Part shown: piece by piece, positions 10,184-19,526 of the stretch
Position numbering within the stretch: position 1 is the stretch's first letter
Layout: every line of letters begins with the position of its first letter
Source of the DNA: an uncultured Gammaproteobacteria bacterium
GTDB lineage: Bacteria; Pseudomonadota; Gammaproteobacteria; Pseudomonadales; Pseudomonadaceae
DNA: 51,915 nt
Direction: 5' to 3'
Assembly: GCA_945612235.1 (NCBI GenBank)
Contig: CALZAE010000009.1
Location: 1 to 51,915, forward strand
Made by a program: the position numbers and the translations under genes
Notes under the pieces: model-generated
The model's input: the letters and a program-made list of their open reading frames with translations, nothing else
Database searches by the model: none
What the model was told of the DNA's origin: nothing

Positions 10184-10963
10184 TCAATGCACATCTTTCC
10201 AGTATTCACGCTTCAAGAAGTAGGCGAATACAAAGAAGAAGGCAAGGAACAACAGTACATATGTTCCGATGCGCTGGCTCTTGAGCTTAACAGGGTTTGC
10301 TGAGTATTCGAGGAAAGTAACAAGATTTTTAATTTTCTCGTCAAATTCAGCTTCATTCAGCGATCCCGTATTAGGCACAACAGTCAACTGATCACAAGCC
10401 TCATGGGTCACAGGGACACCGGTCAACTGATCAAAAACTTTGGCACCGTTCTCTTCAATTTGTACTTGCTTGCAACCAATTTCTTGGCGGCCTTGCAAGC
10501 CAACGAGTACGTTCGGCATACCTACAGATGGAAACACTTTATTGTTTACACCGTAAGGCCGTGTTGGATCTTCATAGAATGTACGCATGTAAGTGTACAA
10601 CCAATCCGCTCCGCGCACACGCGCAACCAAAGTTAAGTCTGGCGGTGCAACACCGAACCATTTCTTAGCGTCATCCGCGGTCATACTGGATTTCATGTGA
10701 TCACCAAACTTAGCATCTGTTAACACTAAGTTTTTCATCATCAATTCTTCACTGATGCCCAAGTCATTAGCAACACGCTCGTAGCGCTGAAACTTAGCGC
10801 CATGGCAACCCATGCAATAGTTCACAAAGGTTTTTGCGCCATCTTGCATAGCAGCTTTATCGGTTAGATCAATTGATACGCTATCCAATGGATAGGCACC
10901 ACCTGCTGCAAAACCAAACATAGGGATTGCAGCCAAAATTAACGCAGCAATTTGCTTTTTCAT
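10184..10963 (-). CDS. petC: Cytochrome c1, bc1 complex
   Basis: A 259-residue subunit of ubiquinol-cytochrome c reductase. It has an N-terminal signal peptide (MKKQIAALILAAIPMFGFAA), one covalent heme site CMGCH (Cys50, Cys53, His54) and a C-terminal membrane anchor (about 236-254). The expected axial methionine is likely in the FPSVGMPNVLVG region. It accepts electrons from the Rieske protein and passes them to soluble cytochrome c. Its start overlaps the petB stop by one base, giving translational coupling. Confidence 0.95.
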   Translation of the reverse strand: MKKQIAALILAAIPMFGFAAGGAYPLDSVSIDLTDKAAMQDGAKTFVNYCMGCHGAKFQRYERVANDLGISEELMMKNLVLTDAKFGDHMKSSMTADDAKKWFGVAPPDLTLVARVRGADWLYTYMRTFYEDPTRPYGVNNKVFPSVGMPNVLVGLQGRQEIGCKQVQIEENGAKVFDQLTGVPVTHEACDQLTVVPNTGSLNEAEFDEKIKNLVTFLEYSANPVKLKSQRIGTYVLLFLAFFFVFAYFLKREYWKDVH

Positions 10964-12174
10964 TAGCCAGTCACCCTTTCCGGAACCGGTTTAGTCTTTT
11001 CCATTCTGGTATAGAAAGGCATCAGAATGAAATAAGCGAAGTAAAGAATAGTACAGATTCGTGCAACCAATGTGCGCTCAGGGGTTGGCGCCAAGACACC
11101 TAACACGCCAAGAATCACAAAGCAGATGCAGAATACTAGCAACCAAATTTTGCTCATCCAGCCTTTGTAGCGCATTGATTTGACCGGACTACGATCTAAC
11201 CAAGGCAACACAAATAAAGCTGCAATCGAACCACCCATTGCTACAACACCCATCAACTTATCAGGTACTGCACGCAAAATTGCGTAGAACGGAGTGAAGT
11301 ACCAAACTGGAGCAATATGGTCTGGCGTTTTCAGTGCGTTAGCTTGTTCGAAGTTAGGCTTCTCGAGGAAGTATCCACCCATCTCAGGGAAGAAAAACAC
11401 AATAAAGCAGAACACAAACAAGAACACGATAACGCCAACGATATCTTTAACAGTGTAATAAGGATGGAAAGGAATACCGTCTAAAGGAATACCGTTTTCA
11501 TCTTTATGCTTTTTGATATCAACGCCATCAGGGTTGTTTGAACCCACTTCATGCAGCGCCAGGATATGCAGAACAACCAGTGCTAGCAGAACAATAGGCA
11601 CAGCAACAACGTGCAGGGCGAAGAAGCGGTTCAGTGTGATACCTGAAATCAGATAGTCACCACGGATCCACTCAGTCAGATCAGCACCAATCACTGGAAT
11701 CGCACCAAACAGTGAAATAATCACCTGCGCGCCCCAGTAGGACATTTGACCCCATGGCAGTAAGTAGCCCATGAACGCCTCAGCCATCAGCGCTAAGTAG
11801 ATCAGCATACCGAAGACCCAAACTAGCTCACGTGGCTTCTGGTAGGAGCCATAGAGCAAGCCGCGGAACATGTGCATGTAGACTACGATAAAGAACGCTG
11901 AAGCTCCGGTGGAGTGCAAGTAGCGCAAGATCCAACCGTACTCAACATCACGCATGATGTACTCAACAGAAGCAAACGCACCTTCTGCAGATGGCTCATA
12001 ACTCATCGTCAACCAAATACCGGTTAGCAACTGGTTAACCAGTACTAACAGGGCTAGAGAGCCGAAGAAGTAATAGAAGTTAAAGTTTTTTGGTGCGTAG
12101 TACTTTGATAAATGGTCTTCCCACATTTTCGTGGCTGGGAAGCGGGCATCCACCCATTCCATAAATTTACTCAT
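10963..12174 (-). CDS. petB: Cytochrome b, bc1 complex
   Basis: A 403-residue integral membrane protein with eight or nine hydrophobic helices. Heme-ligand histidines are seen in WILRYLHSTGASAFF and in ALHVVAVPIVLLALVVLH; the Qo-site PEWY-like motif appears as APVWYFTPFYAILRAVP. It oxidises ubiquinol and splits the electrons between Rieske protein and low-potential hemes. It is a full-length cytochrome b (not split b6/IV). It overlaps petA and petC by one base each. Confidence 0.96.
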   Translation of the reverse strand: MSKFMEWVDARFPATKMWEDHLSKYYAPKNFNFYYFFGSLALLVLVNQLLTGIWLTMSYEPSAEGAFASVEYIMRDVEYGWILRYLHSTGASAFFIVVYMHMFRGLLYGSYQKPRELVWVFGMLIYLALMAEAFMGYLLPWGQMSYWGAQVIISLFGAIPVIGADLTEWIRGDYLISGITLNRFFALHVVAVPIVLLALVVLHILALHEVGSNNPDGVDIKKHKDENGIPLDGIPFHPYYTVKDIVGVIVFLFVFCFIVFFFPEMGGYFLEKPNFEQANALKTPDHIAPVWYFTPFYAILRAVPDKLMGVVAMGGSIAALFVLPWLDRSPVKSMRYKGWMSKIWLLVFCICFVILGVLGVLAPTPERTLVARICTILYFAYFILMPFYTRMEKTKPVPERVTG

Positions 12175-12767
12175 CAGACTTTCTCCTCATCAATACCGAT
12201 AATGACGATATTATCCGACTCATAAGAATGTGGAGGAACCGGTAAATTCAACGGTGCTGGCTGTGATTTATACACACGTCCGGCAAGATCATAGCGCGAA
12301 CCATGGCAAGCACAGAAATAACCACCAACCCATTCAGGCCCTAAGTCTGCAGGTGCAACTTCTGGTCTGAAGGTAGGCGCGCAACCTAGGTGCGTGCAAA
12401 CGCCAAGCACAATCAGCAACTCAGGCTTAATTGAGCGCTCTTCTGGATTAACGTAAGTAGGTTGATCTGACTCTTTCGACCCAGGATCAGCAAGGCTAGG
12501 CTCAAGCTTTTTCAGCCCTTCCATAATTTCCGGTGTACGGTGCAATACAAATACAGGCTGACCACGCCATTCAGCAACAACCTGCTGACCTGGCTCAACC
12601 TTGCTTATATTGACTCGCACCGGTGCTCCCGCGGCTTTCGCCCTAGCACTGGGGGCCCAAGACCCCAAGAACGGGATCGCAGCCCCAGCCGCTCCAGCTG
12701 CACCCACCACAGAGGTGGCTGCCACTAGAAAGCGACGTCGGCCCGCATTCACGCCGTCATTGCTCAT
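12174..12767 (-). CDS. petA: Rieske iron-sulfur protein, bc1 complex
   Basis: A 197-residue Rieske subunit. The N-terminus carries a twin-arginine motif (GRRRFLVAAT) followed by the single membrane anchor rich in Ala/Gly. The [2Fe-2S] ligands are in CTHLGC (Cys124, His126) and CACHGS (Cys152-His155 region). The frame also has an ATG at 12782, but GGGAGA overlaps that codon and is correctly placed for the ATG at 12767, so the shorter form is used. First gene of the petABC operon; function certain from the two neighbours. Confidence 0.95.
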   Translation of the reverse strand: MSNDGVNAGRRRFLVAATSVVGAAGAAGAAIPFLGSWAPSARAKAAGAPVRVNISKVEPGQQVVAEWRGQPVFVLHRTPEIMEGLKKLEPSLADPGSKESDQPTYVNPEERSIKPELLIVLGVCTHLGCAPTFRPEVAPADLGPEWVGGYFCACHGSRYDLAGRVYKSQPAPLNLPVPPHSYESDNIVIIGIDEEKV

Positions 12768-12850
12768 TAAGTCGTCTCCCATCAGCTATGTAGCCTGTTG
12801 TCAGGCCTTGTAATAAGAAATAAAGCTACTTACATTCTTGAATTTTACAA

Positions 12851-12879
12851 ATGGTAAAGAAAAGGTGTCTTCTTGACAA
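12851..12879 (-). promoter_or_regulatory. Candidate promoter of petABC
   Basis: On the minus strand TTGTCA (12874-12879) and TACCAT (12851-12856) are 17 bp apart, about 90 bases before the petA start. The rest of the 12783-12967 gap shows no gene. Confidence 0.45.
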
Positions 12880-12967
12880 GTTCAATGCTATTCGCAATCC
12901 ACTTAATTATCCCGCAAACCACGACTGGCCTACGTATGACAGATTGCCGCAGAGCATGTTCAGATAC

Positions 12968-13005
12968 AAAAAACGCCCAGATTCCTTGCGGAAACGGGCG
13001 TTTTT
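12968..13005 (-). terminator. Terminator of the rplM-rpsI operon
   Basis: An interrupted stem (ACGCCC with GGGCGT, inner TTCC with GGAA) is flanked by an A-run and a T-run. On the minus strand it ends in six T residues, 17 bases after the rpsI stop; it could also work in the other direction. Confidence 0.85.
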
Positions 13006-13021
13006 CTGCAGCAAATGCCAA

Positions 13022-13414
13022 TCAGCGCTTAGAGTACTGAGGACGCTTACGTGCTTTACGTAGACCAACTTTCTTACGCTCAACTTCACGAGCATCACGC
13101 GTAACAAAGCCAGCTTTACGCAGCTCTGGGCGTAAAGATTCGTCATAATCCATCAAAGCACGAGTAATGCCGTGACGAATTGCACCCGCTTGACCACTTG
13201 CACCACCACCAGCAACGGTGATCATGATGTCAAACTTTTCAGCAGTATCTGTTAGCTCAAGTGGCTGACGAACCATCATTCGTGCAGTCTCACGAGCAAA
13301 GAAATTCTCTAGAGTGCGGTTATTAATAGAAATGCTACCTGTACCCGGACGTAAAAAAACGCGTGCGGTTGCAGTCTTGCGACGGCCAGTGCCGTAATTT
13401 TGAGTCGCCGACAT
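13022..13414 (-). CDS. rpsI: 30S ribosomal protein S9
   Basis: A 130-residue protein beginning [20 protein letters not shown] and ending [12 protein letters not shown], the conserved C-terminal tail that reaches the ribosomal P site. [20 protein letters not shown] is the central signature. The start at 13414 gives exactly the 130 residues usual in Pseudomonas; a TTG two codons upstream is less likely. Second gene of the rplM-rpsI operon. Confidence 0.98.
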   Translation of the reverse strand: MSATQNYGTGRRKTATARVFLRPGTGSISINNRTLENFFARETARMMVRQPLELTDTAEKFDIMITVAGGGASGQAGAIRHGITRALMDYDESLRPELRKAGFVTRDAREVERKKVGLRKARKRPQYSKR

Positions 13415-13428
13415 AATCAACTATCCCC

Positions 13429-13857
13429 TTAAATCTTAAGTTCTTGAGGCTGCTGTGCAGCATGCGGGTGGTTAGTACCTGCATACACTTTCAGCTTGCG
13501 ATACATGTCGCGGCCCAGCGGATTTCTTGGAAGCATACCTTTAACAGCAGCTTCAATAACGCGTTCAGGTGCTTTAGCAATCAATTTCTCAAAGCTAATT
13601 TCCTTGATACCGCCTGGGAAACCAGTGTGTGAGTAATAGATTTTATCTGATGTTTTATTACCAGTGACACGAACCTTCTCTGCATTAATAACAACGATGT
13701 AATCGCCAGTATCAACGTGCGGAGTGTACTCAGGCTTGTGCTTACCGCGTAAACGGCTAGCAATCTCAGTGGCCAAACGACCCAGAGTCTGGCCTGCAGC
13801 GTCGACGACATACCAGTCGCGCTGTACAGTTTCATTTTTTGCTGTAAAAGTTTTCAT
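13429..13857 (-). CDS. rplM: 50S ribosomal protein L13
   Basis: A 142-residue protein with the L13 features [18 protein letters not shown] at the start, [18 protein letters not shown], and [20 protein letters not shown] near the end. First gene of the operon with rpsI 14 bases downstream, the nearly universal order. A promoter and a leader hairpin are seen directly upstream. Confidence 0.98.
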   Translation of the reverse strand: MKTFTAKNETVQRDWYVVDAAGQTLGRLATEIASRLRGKHKPEYTPHVDTGDYIVVINAEKVRVTGNKTSDKIYYSHTGFPGGIKEISFEKLIAKAPERVIEAAVKGMLPRNPLGRDMYRKLKVYAGTNHPHAAQQPQELKI

Positions 13858-13873
13858 TCGCTATGGCCTCAGG

Positions 13874-13925
13874 GCCGTCTTAAAAATAGACGGCAAATCC
13901 TAATGAATAGTATTGTCTTTGACAA
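13874..13925 (-). promoter_or_regulatory. rplM promoter and leader hairpin
   Basis: Minus strand: TTGTCA (13920-13925), 17-bp spacer, TAGGAT (13897-13902). The transcript would start just before a perfect 7-bp hairpin (GCCGTCT and AGACGGC, 13874-13894) that lies about 16 bases before the rplM ATG. L13 leaders are known as autoregulatory RNA elements in gammaproteobacteria; whether this hairpin is one is an inference. Confidence 0.5.
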
Positions 13926-14304
13926 GTCAAAGTAAGCTCATATGACAGACGCTACTTCGGGGGCTCGGGTCTATCACGTCTGCTATGGCTCTAAATTTCT
14001 TAAGTTTCGGTAAATTTGCATCTTTTACCTACTGCTCTGTATTGGACTAGGCATTGTCCACAAAACAGCCGCGTAATTATGACTGTTAGTAGGAAAATTG
14101 CAACCGCTTAATTACCTGTTGTATAGCATTAAGCACACTCAGGGCATGAATGGACGCTGATAAGATGCTGCACAAGTGTCTTTATGGCTGCCTCTGAGGC
14201 GCTTTTAGAGCTAGCGCAGCCAGCAAATAAGACAATATATTCAGCATAAAGATACTATTATCTAACTCACTGGCTTTCGTTGCCTCGCATGGGTCTATAA
14301 TAAG
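13926..14304. other. 379-bp region without a recognised gene
   Basis: The stretch between the rplM promoter and the SulP gene has no credible coding frame, tRNA or terminator that I can see. Its end holds a perfect TATAAT (14296-14301) close to the SulP start, with no convincing -35. A TTGTCCACA (one mismatch from a DnaA box) lies near 14056. Confidence 0.5.
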
Positions 14305-14328
14305 GTGGCACGCACTTGTGGAGCCGTC

Positions 14329-16095
14329 ATGTATATTCCGCCGTTGTTTTCTGCTTTACGCGAAGCTTTTGCTTCAGGTTATACCATCAAAACTTTACGC
14401 AGCGATCTCAACGCTGGTTTAACGATTGGTATCATTGCTATTCCATTAGCCATGGCTTTGGCTATTGCTGTTGGAGTGCCACCGCAACACGGGTTATACA
14501 CCGTACTTATAGGTGGCTCGGTGATCGCTCTCACCGGTGGCTCACGCTTTAACGTCTCTGGGCCAACCGCAGCCTTTGTGGTGATCCTGCTACCTATCAC
14601 TCAGCAGTTTGGTGTAGGCGGCTTGCTGCTATGCACAGCCATGGCCGGCGGTATCTTAATCAGTATGGCGTTTTTACGTGCGGGTGCTTTATTGCAGTTT
14701 ATCCCCTACCCCGTCACTTTAGGTTTCACCGCAGGTATTGGTATTGTGATTGCCACCTTGCAGATTAAAGACGCCTTTGGCCTTGAAAACATCCAACCTG
14801 CAGCCAACTATATTGAACAGTTTGGCGCTCTAGTTAGCGCTCTACCTACCATTCATTTAGGCGACACCCTAGTGGCGGCAGTCACCTTAGCTGTCCTGAT
14901 TATTTGGCCGCGCTTTGTCCCCAAGATTCCAGGGCACTTGGTTGCTCTGACTGTAGGCAGCTTGATTGGACTAGCCCTCAACAATGCGGATATTACCGTA
15001 GCCACTCTGGGCGATCGTTTCAGCTATGTTGTCGATGGTGTTGAGCATCCTGGTATTCCACCATTTTTACCTACATTCCTCTGGCCCTGGGAGCTGCCCG
15101 GCCCTGACGGCAAGCCACTGGTACTGTCTTTTGAGCTTTTTCGGCAACTACTTGCTCCAGCATTTGCTATCGCCATGCTCGGGGCGATTGAGTCTTTACT
15201 CTGCGCAGTAGTAGCTGACGGTATGGCTGGCACTAAACATAATCCTAATGGCGAATTACTCGGCCAAGGTATCGGTAATATTTTAGCCCCGATGTTTGGT
15301 GGCATTACCGCCACAGCAGCGATTGCACGCAGTGCAGCCAACGTGCGAGCCGGTGCATTCTCACCTATTGCCGCCATCACCCATGCGGGTGTCGTGCTGC
15401 TGGCGATGCTGTTGCTTGCACCCTTATTCAGCCACTTACCCATGGCAGCTTTGGCTGCGCTATTGCTGATGGTGGCTTGGAATATGAGCGAACCCAAGCA
15501 CGTTGTACACACCCTGCGCATTGCCCCGCGTAACGATGTTCTAATCCTGCTGACCTGCCTCTCACTGACGGTACTCTTTGATATGGTACTGGCCGTAGGT
15601 GTGGGTTTAATTCTGGCTGCCGGCTTATTCATTAAGAGCATGAGCGAACTGACTGACACCGCGACTGTGGACAGTAACAAACACGACATTCCGGACTTAC
15701 CAAGCTCGGTGACTGTGTATGCGATTCGTGGCCCGCTGTTCTTTGGTGCTGCAGAAAAAGCACTGAGTGTGCTGCGCAAATTTAACCCAGAAATCCGCGT
15801 CGCCATTATTGATATGCGCGCCGTACCAATGCTAGATATGACAGCACTGGCAGCACTGAGTAACGTGCTCAATGATTACCAAAAAAATGATATTGGTATT
15901 ATATTCTTAGGCGCCACAGCTCAAGTGCGCAATGAAATGCGCCGAGCCGGCATCAGCTTAGCCAATAACAAACTCTCTTACGTCAACAGTCCAGAACAGG
16001 CACAAACACGTGCACTACGCTGGCTAGACCCTAGCGTTCTAGAGCAGCAAAACAGCAATGATGCGCCAAAAGATGCATCCAATACACAGCTTTAA
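14329..16095 (+). CDS. SulP/SLC26 family anion transporter, DauA-like
   Basis: A 588-residue inner-membrane protein. The first ~430 residues form the SulP membrane domain: AGLTIGIIAIPLAMALAIAV (TM1 region), then VSGPTAAFVVILLP, and GGITATAAIARSAANVRAG, the SLC26 signature loop. The C-terminus (about 455-555) is a STAS domain with VTVYAIRGPLFFGAA and VAIIDMRAVPMLDMTALAAL. DauA of E. coli carries C4-dicarboxylates at acid pH; other relatives move sulfate or bicarbonate, and the substrate cannot be settled here. The ATG at 14329 follows TGGAG at proper spacing; the GTG at 14305 does not. It is followed by thiD 53 bases later, probably an independent unit. Confidence 0.85.
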   Translation: MYIPPLFSALREAFASGYTIKTLRSDLNAGLTIGIIAIPLAMALAIAVGVPPQHGLYTVLIGGSVIALTGGSRFNVSGPTAAFVVILLPITQQFGVGGLLLCTAMAGGILISMAFLRAGALLQFIPYPVTLGFTAGIGIVIATLQIKDAFGLENIQPAANYIEQFGALVSALPTIHLGDTLVAAVTLAVLIIWPRFVPKIPGHLVALTVGSLIGLALNNADITVATLGDRFSYVVDGVEHPGIPPFLPTFLWPWELPGPDGKPLVLSFELFRQLLAPAFAIAMLGAIESLLCAVVADGMAGTKHNPNGELLGQGIGNILAPMFGGITATAAIARSAANVRAGAFSPIAAITHAGVVLLAMLLLAPLFSHLPMAALAALLLMVAWNMSEPKHVVHTLRIAPRNDVLILLTCLSLTVLFDMVLAVGVGLILAAGLFIKSMSELTDTATVDSNKHDIPDLPSSVTVYAIRGPLFFGAAEKALSVLRKFNPEIRVAIIDMRAVPMLDMTALAALSNVLNDYQKNDIGIIFLGATAQVRNEMRRAGISLANNKLSYVNSPEQAQTRALRWLDPSVLEQQNSNDAPKDASNTQL

Positions 16096-16148
16096 CTCAC
16101 AGACCAGGTGCCTGCAGCACCCTTTACATTCATGGTAAACTTGATCTT

Positions 16149-16949
16149 ATGAATATTTATACATCTCGTCCTGCTGTACTGTGTTTATCCGGTCACGACC
16201 CTGTCGGCGGAGCGGGTATCCAAGCCGATATTGAAGCGCTGATTGCACAAAACTGTCATGCCACGCCAGTGATTACCGCACTGACCATTCAAGATACGGT
16301 TGATGTAAGTGATTTTAAAATCCTTGACCATGCTTGGGTCATGGCACAGGCGCAAGCGATTTTAGACGATATGCCCGTGTCGGCCATTAAGCTGGGGATG
16401 CTTGGCTCGCTGGAGATGGTCGATACCGTCGTTGAGATTATTCAAAAACTACCCGACACACCTTTTGTCTGCGACCCCGTTCTGCGCGCTGGCGGTGGCG
16501 GTGCGTTAGGCAAAGATGAAGTGGGCTATGCCTTGCGCTCAAAGTTGATGCCATTAGCAACAATAGTAACGCCCAATTTACCCGAAGCTCGCATTCTGGC
16601 TGAATTGCCCAACGGTACCGCGGACGAATGTGCTGCCGTATTGCTTCAGCATTGCGAACACTTGCTGATTACCGGCGGCCATGGTGATGAGCAAGAAGTG
16701 CATAACCGTCTGTATTGCGCCGACGGCAGCACCCATACCTTTAAATGCGCACGCTTACCCGGTGAATACCATGGCTCAGGCTGCACCTTAGCGAGCACCT
16801 TGGCCGGTCGTTTAGCCATCGGCCAAGAGCTGGTTAGCGCGGTTGAGTTTGCCTTGAACTACACTTGGCGTACCTTGCGTGATGCTGAGGCTCCGGGACG
16901 CGGCCAATATATTCCCCGCCGCTTGCCACTGGATTTTTGTCGCTCATGA
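16149..16949 (+). CDS. thiD: Hydroxymethylpyrimidine/phosphomethylpyrimidine kinase ThiD
   Basis: A 266-residue ribokinase-fold enzyme making HMP diphosphate for thiamine. Signature regions are [18 protein letters not shown] near the start, [22 protein letters not shown] and the C-terminal phosphate-binding [15 protein letters not shown] with the catalytic Cys/Gly loop. Its stop overlaps the thiE start in an ATGA junction, so the two thiamine steps are coupled. Confidence 0.95.
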   Translation: MNIYTSRPAVLCLSGHDPVGGAGIQADIEALIAQNCHATPVITALTIQDTVDVSDFKILDHAWVMAQAQAILDDMPVSAIKLGMLGSLEMVDTVVEIIQKLPDTPFVCDPVLRAGGGGALGKDEVGYALRSKLMPLATIVTPNLPEARILAELPNGTADECAAVLLQHCEHLLITGGHGDEQEVHNRLYCADGSTHTFKCARLPGEYHGSGCTLASTLAGRLAIGQELVSAVEFALNYTWRTLRDAEAPGRGQYIPRRLPLDFCRS

Positions 16950-17584
16950 GTGACAAAGCTCAGCTACTACGCGGCTTATACGCCATCACAGATTCTGCAT
17001 TATTAGCCGATGGACGCTTATTGCCCTATTGCGAAGCGGCATTGCGTGGTGGCGTTAAGATTTTGCAGTACCGTGACAAATCCACCGACAGCAGCCAGCG
17101 TTTTGCTGAAGCACAAGCTCTAAAAGCGCTCTGCCAAAGCTACGGCGCACGTCTACTAATTAATGATGACGCGGCATTGGCTGCGCAGTTACAGGTGGAT
17201 GTGCACCTAGGTCAAAGTGACGGTAATTTATTGCAAGCGCGCGAACTACTAGGCCCTGAGGCCATTATTGGCTCAACCTGCCATGCGCAGCTCGAACTGG
17301 CTGAACAAGCCGTGACACAAAGTGCTGATTATATTGCCTTTGGTCGCTTTTATGAGTCACAAACTAAACCCGGCCGTGTCTTAGCCACCACTGCACTACT
17401 GGCGCAGGCGCAACAGCTTAAGCGCCCTATTGTTGCAATTGGCGGCATTACTCTGGAAAACGGGCGGACTTTAATTGAACACGGCGCAGATATGCTTGCC
17501 GTGATTCATGCTTTATTTGCCGCCGATTCAGCGGCGGCAGTGGAACAACGTGCGCGTGCATTTAACGCGTTATTTACCGATTAA
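16946..17584 (+). CDS. thiE: Thiamine-phosphate synthase ThiE
   Basis: A 212-residue TIM-barrel enzyme that joins HMP-PP and HET-P to thiamine phosphate. Visible motifs: [61 protein letters not shown] and [12 protein letters not shown]. The ATG at 16946 overlaps the thiD stop; the TTG three codons upstream is not needed. The next gene, hemL, is 45 bases downstream in the same direction, the same order as in P. aeruginosa. Confidence 0.95.
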   Translation: MSDKAQLLRGLYAITDSALLADGRLLPYCEAALRGGVKILQYRDKSTDSSQRFAEAQALKALCQSYGARLLINDDAALAAQLQVDVHLGQSDGNLLQARELLGPEAIIGSTCHAQLELAEQAVTQSADYIAFGRFYESQTKPGRVLATTALLAQAQQLKRPIVAIGGITLENGRTLIEHGADMLAVIHALFAADSAAAVEQRARAFNALFTD

Positions 17585-17629
17585 TTTTTGCAGCGACAGG
17601 CTCACTGCTTTTTTGGATGAGGTTATTTC

Positions 17630-18916
17630 ATGTCACGCTCAGCATCTCTGTTTGAACAAGCCCAGAAACATATCCCCGGTGGTGTTAACTCACCCGTACG
17701 CGCCTTCGCTGGCGTGGGCGGCACGCCATTGTTTTTTAAGCACGCTAAAGGTGCTTATGTCACGGACGAAGACGACAAGCAGTATGTCGACTACGTCGGC
17801 TCGTGGGGCCCGATGATTTTGGGTCACAGCCACCCAGATGTACTCGATGCCGTACGCAACCAGTTAGAGCATGGCTTATCTTACGGTGCACCGACTGCAC
17901 TAGAAGTTGAAATGGCCGACTTAGTCTGCAGTTTAGTACCTTCTATGGATATGGTGCGTATGACCAGTTCCGGTACTGAAGCGACTATGAGTGCGATTCG
18001 TTTAGCCCGTGGCTACACAGGTCGCGATAGTATTATTAAGTTTGAAGGCTGCTATCACGGTCACTCCGACAGCTTACTGGTTAAAGCAGGCTCTGGCGCA
18101 CTGACCTTAGGCGTGCCCAGCTCACCAGGCGTACCGGCAGCTTTTGCCAAGCACACTATTACTCTGCCCTTTAACGACACTCAAGCAGTCGCTGCTTACC
18201 TAGCTGAACACGGCGAAGAGATTGCCTGCATTATCGTGGAGCCGGTTGCCGGTAACATGAACTGTGTGCCACCTGCGCCTGGCTTTCTAGAAGGTTTGCG
18301 CGAGCAGTGTGATAAGCACGGTGTAGTATTGATTTTTGACGAAGTGATGACCGGTTTCCGTGTCGCTTTAGGCGGTGCGCAAGCGCTGTACAATGTGAAG
18401 CCTGACCTATCAACCTTTGGCAAAATCATCGGCGGTGGTATGCCAGTGGGTTGCTTTGGTGGTAGCAAGAAAATCATGTCGCACATCGCCCCACTTGGCC
18501 CTGTGTACCAAGCTGGTACTTTGTCAGGCAACCCATTAGCGATGGCCGCTGGCTTAACCACGCTGAAGCTGATTAGCCGCCCTGGTTTCCATGACGAACT
18601 AACCGACTACACTTCGCGTATGCTGCAAGGTCTACAAGAGCGTGCGGATGCCGCAGGTATTCCATTCACCACCACGCAGGCCGGTGGTATGTTTGGCCTG
18701 TACTTTACCGAGCGTAAGAACATCACTAGCTTTGAAGATGCGACCAGTAGCAACATTGCGCACTTCAAGCAGTTCTTCCACTTGATGCTCGAAGGCGGTG
18801 TGTATTTAGCACCCAGTGCTTTTGAAGCAGGCTTCAGCTCGATTGCTCTAGGTGATGCAGAACTCAAAATCACTCTCGATGCAGCCGAAGCAGCCTTTGC
18901 GAAAATGCAAGGCTAA
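17630..18916 (+). CDS. hemL: Glutamate-1-semialdehyde 2,1-aminomutase
   Basis: A 428-residue class III aminotransferase-fold PLP enzyme producing 5-aminolevulinate, the precursor for all tetrapyrroles. [13 protein letters not shown] near the N-terminus, [16 protein letters not shown] (PLP phosphate loop), [12 protein letters not shown] and the PLP lysine Lys265 in [14 protein letters not shown] are all present. GAGG precedes the ATG. It connects functionally to hemC-hemD further along the window. A strong terminator follows. Confidence 0.97.
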   Translation: MSRSASLFEQAQKHIPGGVNSPVRAFAGVGGTPLFFKHAKGAYVTDEDDKQYVDYVGSWGPMILGHSHPDVLDAVRNQLEHGLSYGAPTALEVEMADLVCSLVPSMDMVRMTSSGTEATMSAIRLARGYTGRDSIIKFEGCYHGHSDSLLVKAGSGALTLGVPSSPGVPAAFAKHTITLPFNDTQAVAAYLAEHGEEIACIIVEPVAGNMNCVPPAPGFLEGLREQCDKHGVVLIFDEVMTGFRVALGGAQALYNVKPDLSTFGKIIGGGMPVGCFGGSKKIMSHIAPLGPVYQAGTLSGNPLAMAAGLTTLKLISRPGFHDELTDYTSRMLQGLQERADAAGIPFTTTQAGGMFGLYFTERKNITSFEDATSSNIAHFKQFFHLMLEGGVYLAPSAFEAGFSSIALGDAELKITLDAAEAAFAKMQG

Positions 18917-18932
18917 TGATTCGCTGAGATAT

Positions 18933-18963
18933 AAAAACGCCCATTCATTTGGGCGTTTTTTTT
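18933..18963 (+). terminator. Rho-independent terminator of hemL
   Basis: An AAAAACGCCC/GGGCGTTTTT stem with a short loop ends in eight or more T residues, 17 bases after hemL. Confidence 0.92.
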
Positions 18964-19014
18964 GGTGCTGAGATTGTTTTTGAGTGTATAGAGCAAAATG
19001 CATATGCGCGTGGC

Positions 19015-19115
19015 GTACTGCGCTATTGCTGTTCTTCCGTCGACGAACCCATCCTGGGTTCAACTCCGGCGCTGCGCCATCCATGGCTACGCTTGCCACA
19101 GCAACAGCGCAGTAC
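19015..19115 (-). repeat. Structured palindromic element, copy 1
   Basis: Terminal arms of 18 nt (19015-19032 and 19098-19115) pair in 17 of 18 positions. Read on the minus strand, the 65-nt loop starts GGCAAG, contains AGCCATGGATGGCG and an inner hairpin of 7 bp (GAACCCA with TGGGTTC around a three-base loop). The loop sequence is shared with copy 2 but the arms are not. It looks like a conserved structure rather than a coding sequence. Confidence 0.75.
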
Positions 19116-19356
19116 TTGTTGAATATTTATAGTGTTAGCACTGCTGCGTAATAAAGTATTTCGAAAGCTCATAATAAACAATCTGTTTGCTTGTGCTGAT
19201 AGCAAGCAGACTGATTAAAACTCTCTAGATCTCTAACGCTTCACAAAAAACGGCTCTCAGCCAGAACTCCAGACTCAACTCCCAACAACCAACCCTCATG
19301 CTCTATGCTTTTAAGAAGCATGCTACTCGAGTGCCAGCCACATCAATGGTCAAGAA

Positions 19357-19455
19357 GTGTCTCGTGGGTGACGCGGCAAGTGAAGCCATGGATGGCGTAA
19401 CGCCCGAATTGAGGCAGGAAGCCTCATTGAGGGAAAAGCGCCACCCACGAGACAC
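19357..19455 (+). repeat. Structured palindromic element, copy 2
   Basis: Arms of 18 nt (19357-19374 and 19438-19455), again pairing in 17 of 18 positions, surround a 63-nt loop that starts GGCAAG and contains AGCCATGGATGGCG and an inner hairpin TGAGGC/GCCTCA. Arm sequences differ completely from copy 1 while pairing is preserved. Confidence 0.75.
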
Positions 19456-19526
19456 GCCATGCCCCACATCTAGCCCGCACCAACAGCACCCCAACCCACA
19501 TCAAGCCAGCAGATCACACACAAACC

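Larger units (their letters stand above)
18964..19526. other. 563-bp gene-free region carrying two palindromic elements
   Basis: Between the hemL terminator and the 3' end of the HAD gene there is no credible coding sequence. It holds two related palindromic elements on opposite strands (19015-19115 and 19357-19455), a 9-bp hairpin near 19180-19210 and a C-rich stretch before 19527. Short reading frames here run through the palindromes and are not believed. Confidence 0.7.

Noticed and set aside
12851-13063. 70-codon plus-strand frame between petA and rpsI
   Set aside because: It covers the petA promoter and the rpsI terminator and enters rpsI; translation has no recognisable family.
15024-15872. 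282-codon open frame antisense to the SulP gene
   Set aside because: Low-complexity Ser/Ala-rich translation, no family signature, and the opposite strand encodes a clear transporter.
19052-19070. tRNA T-arm-like stretch (GGGTTCAACTCC) in copy 1
   Set aside because: No pairing stem around the loop and no acceptor, D or anticodon arms; it is part of the inner hairpin of the element.
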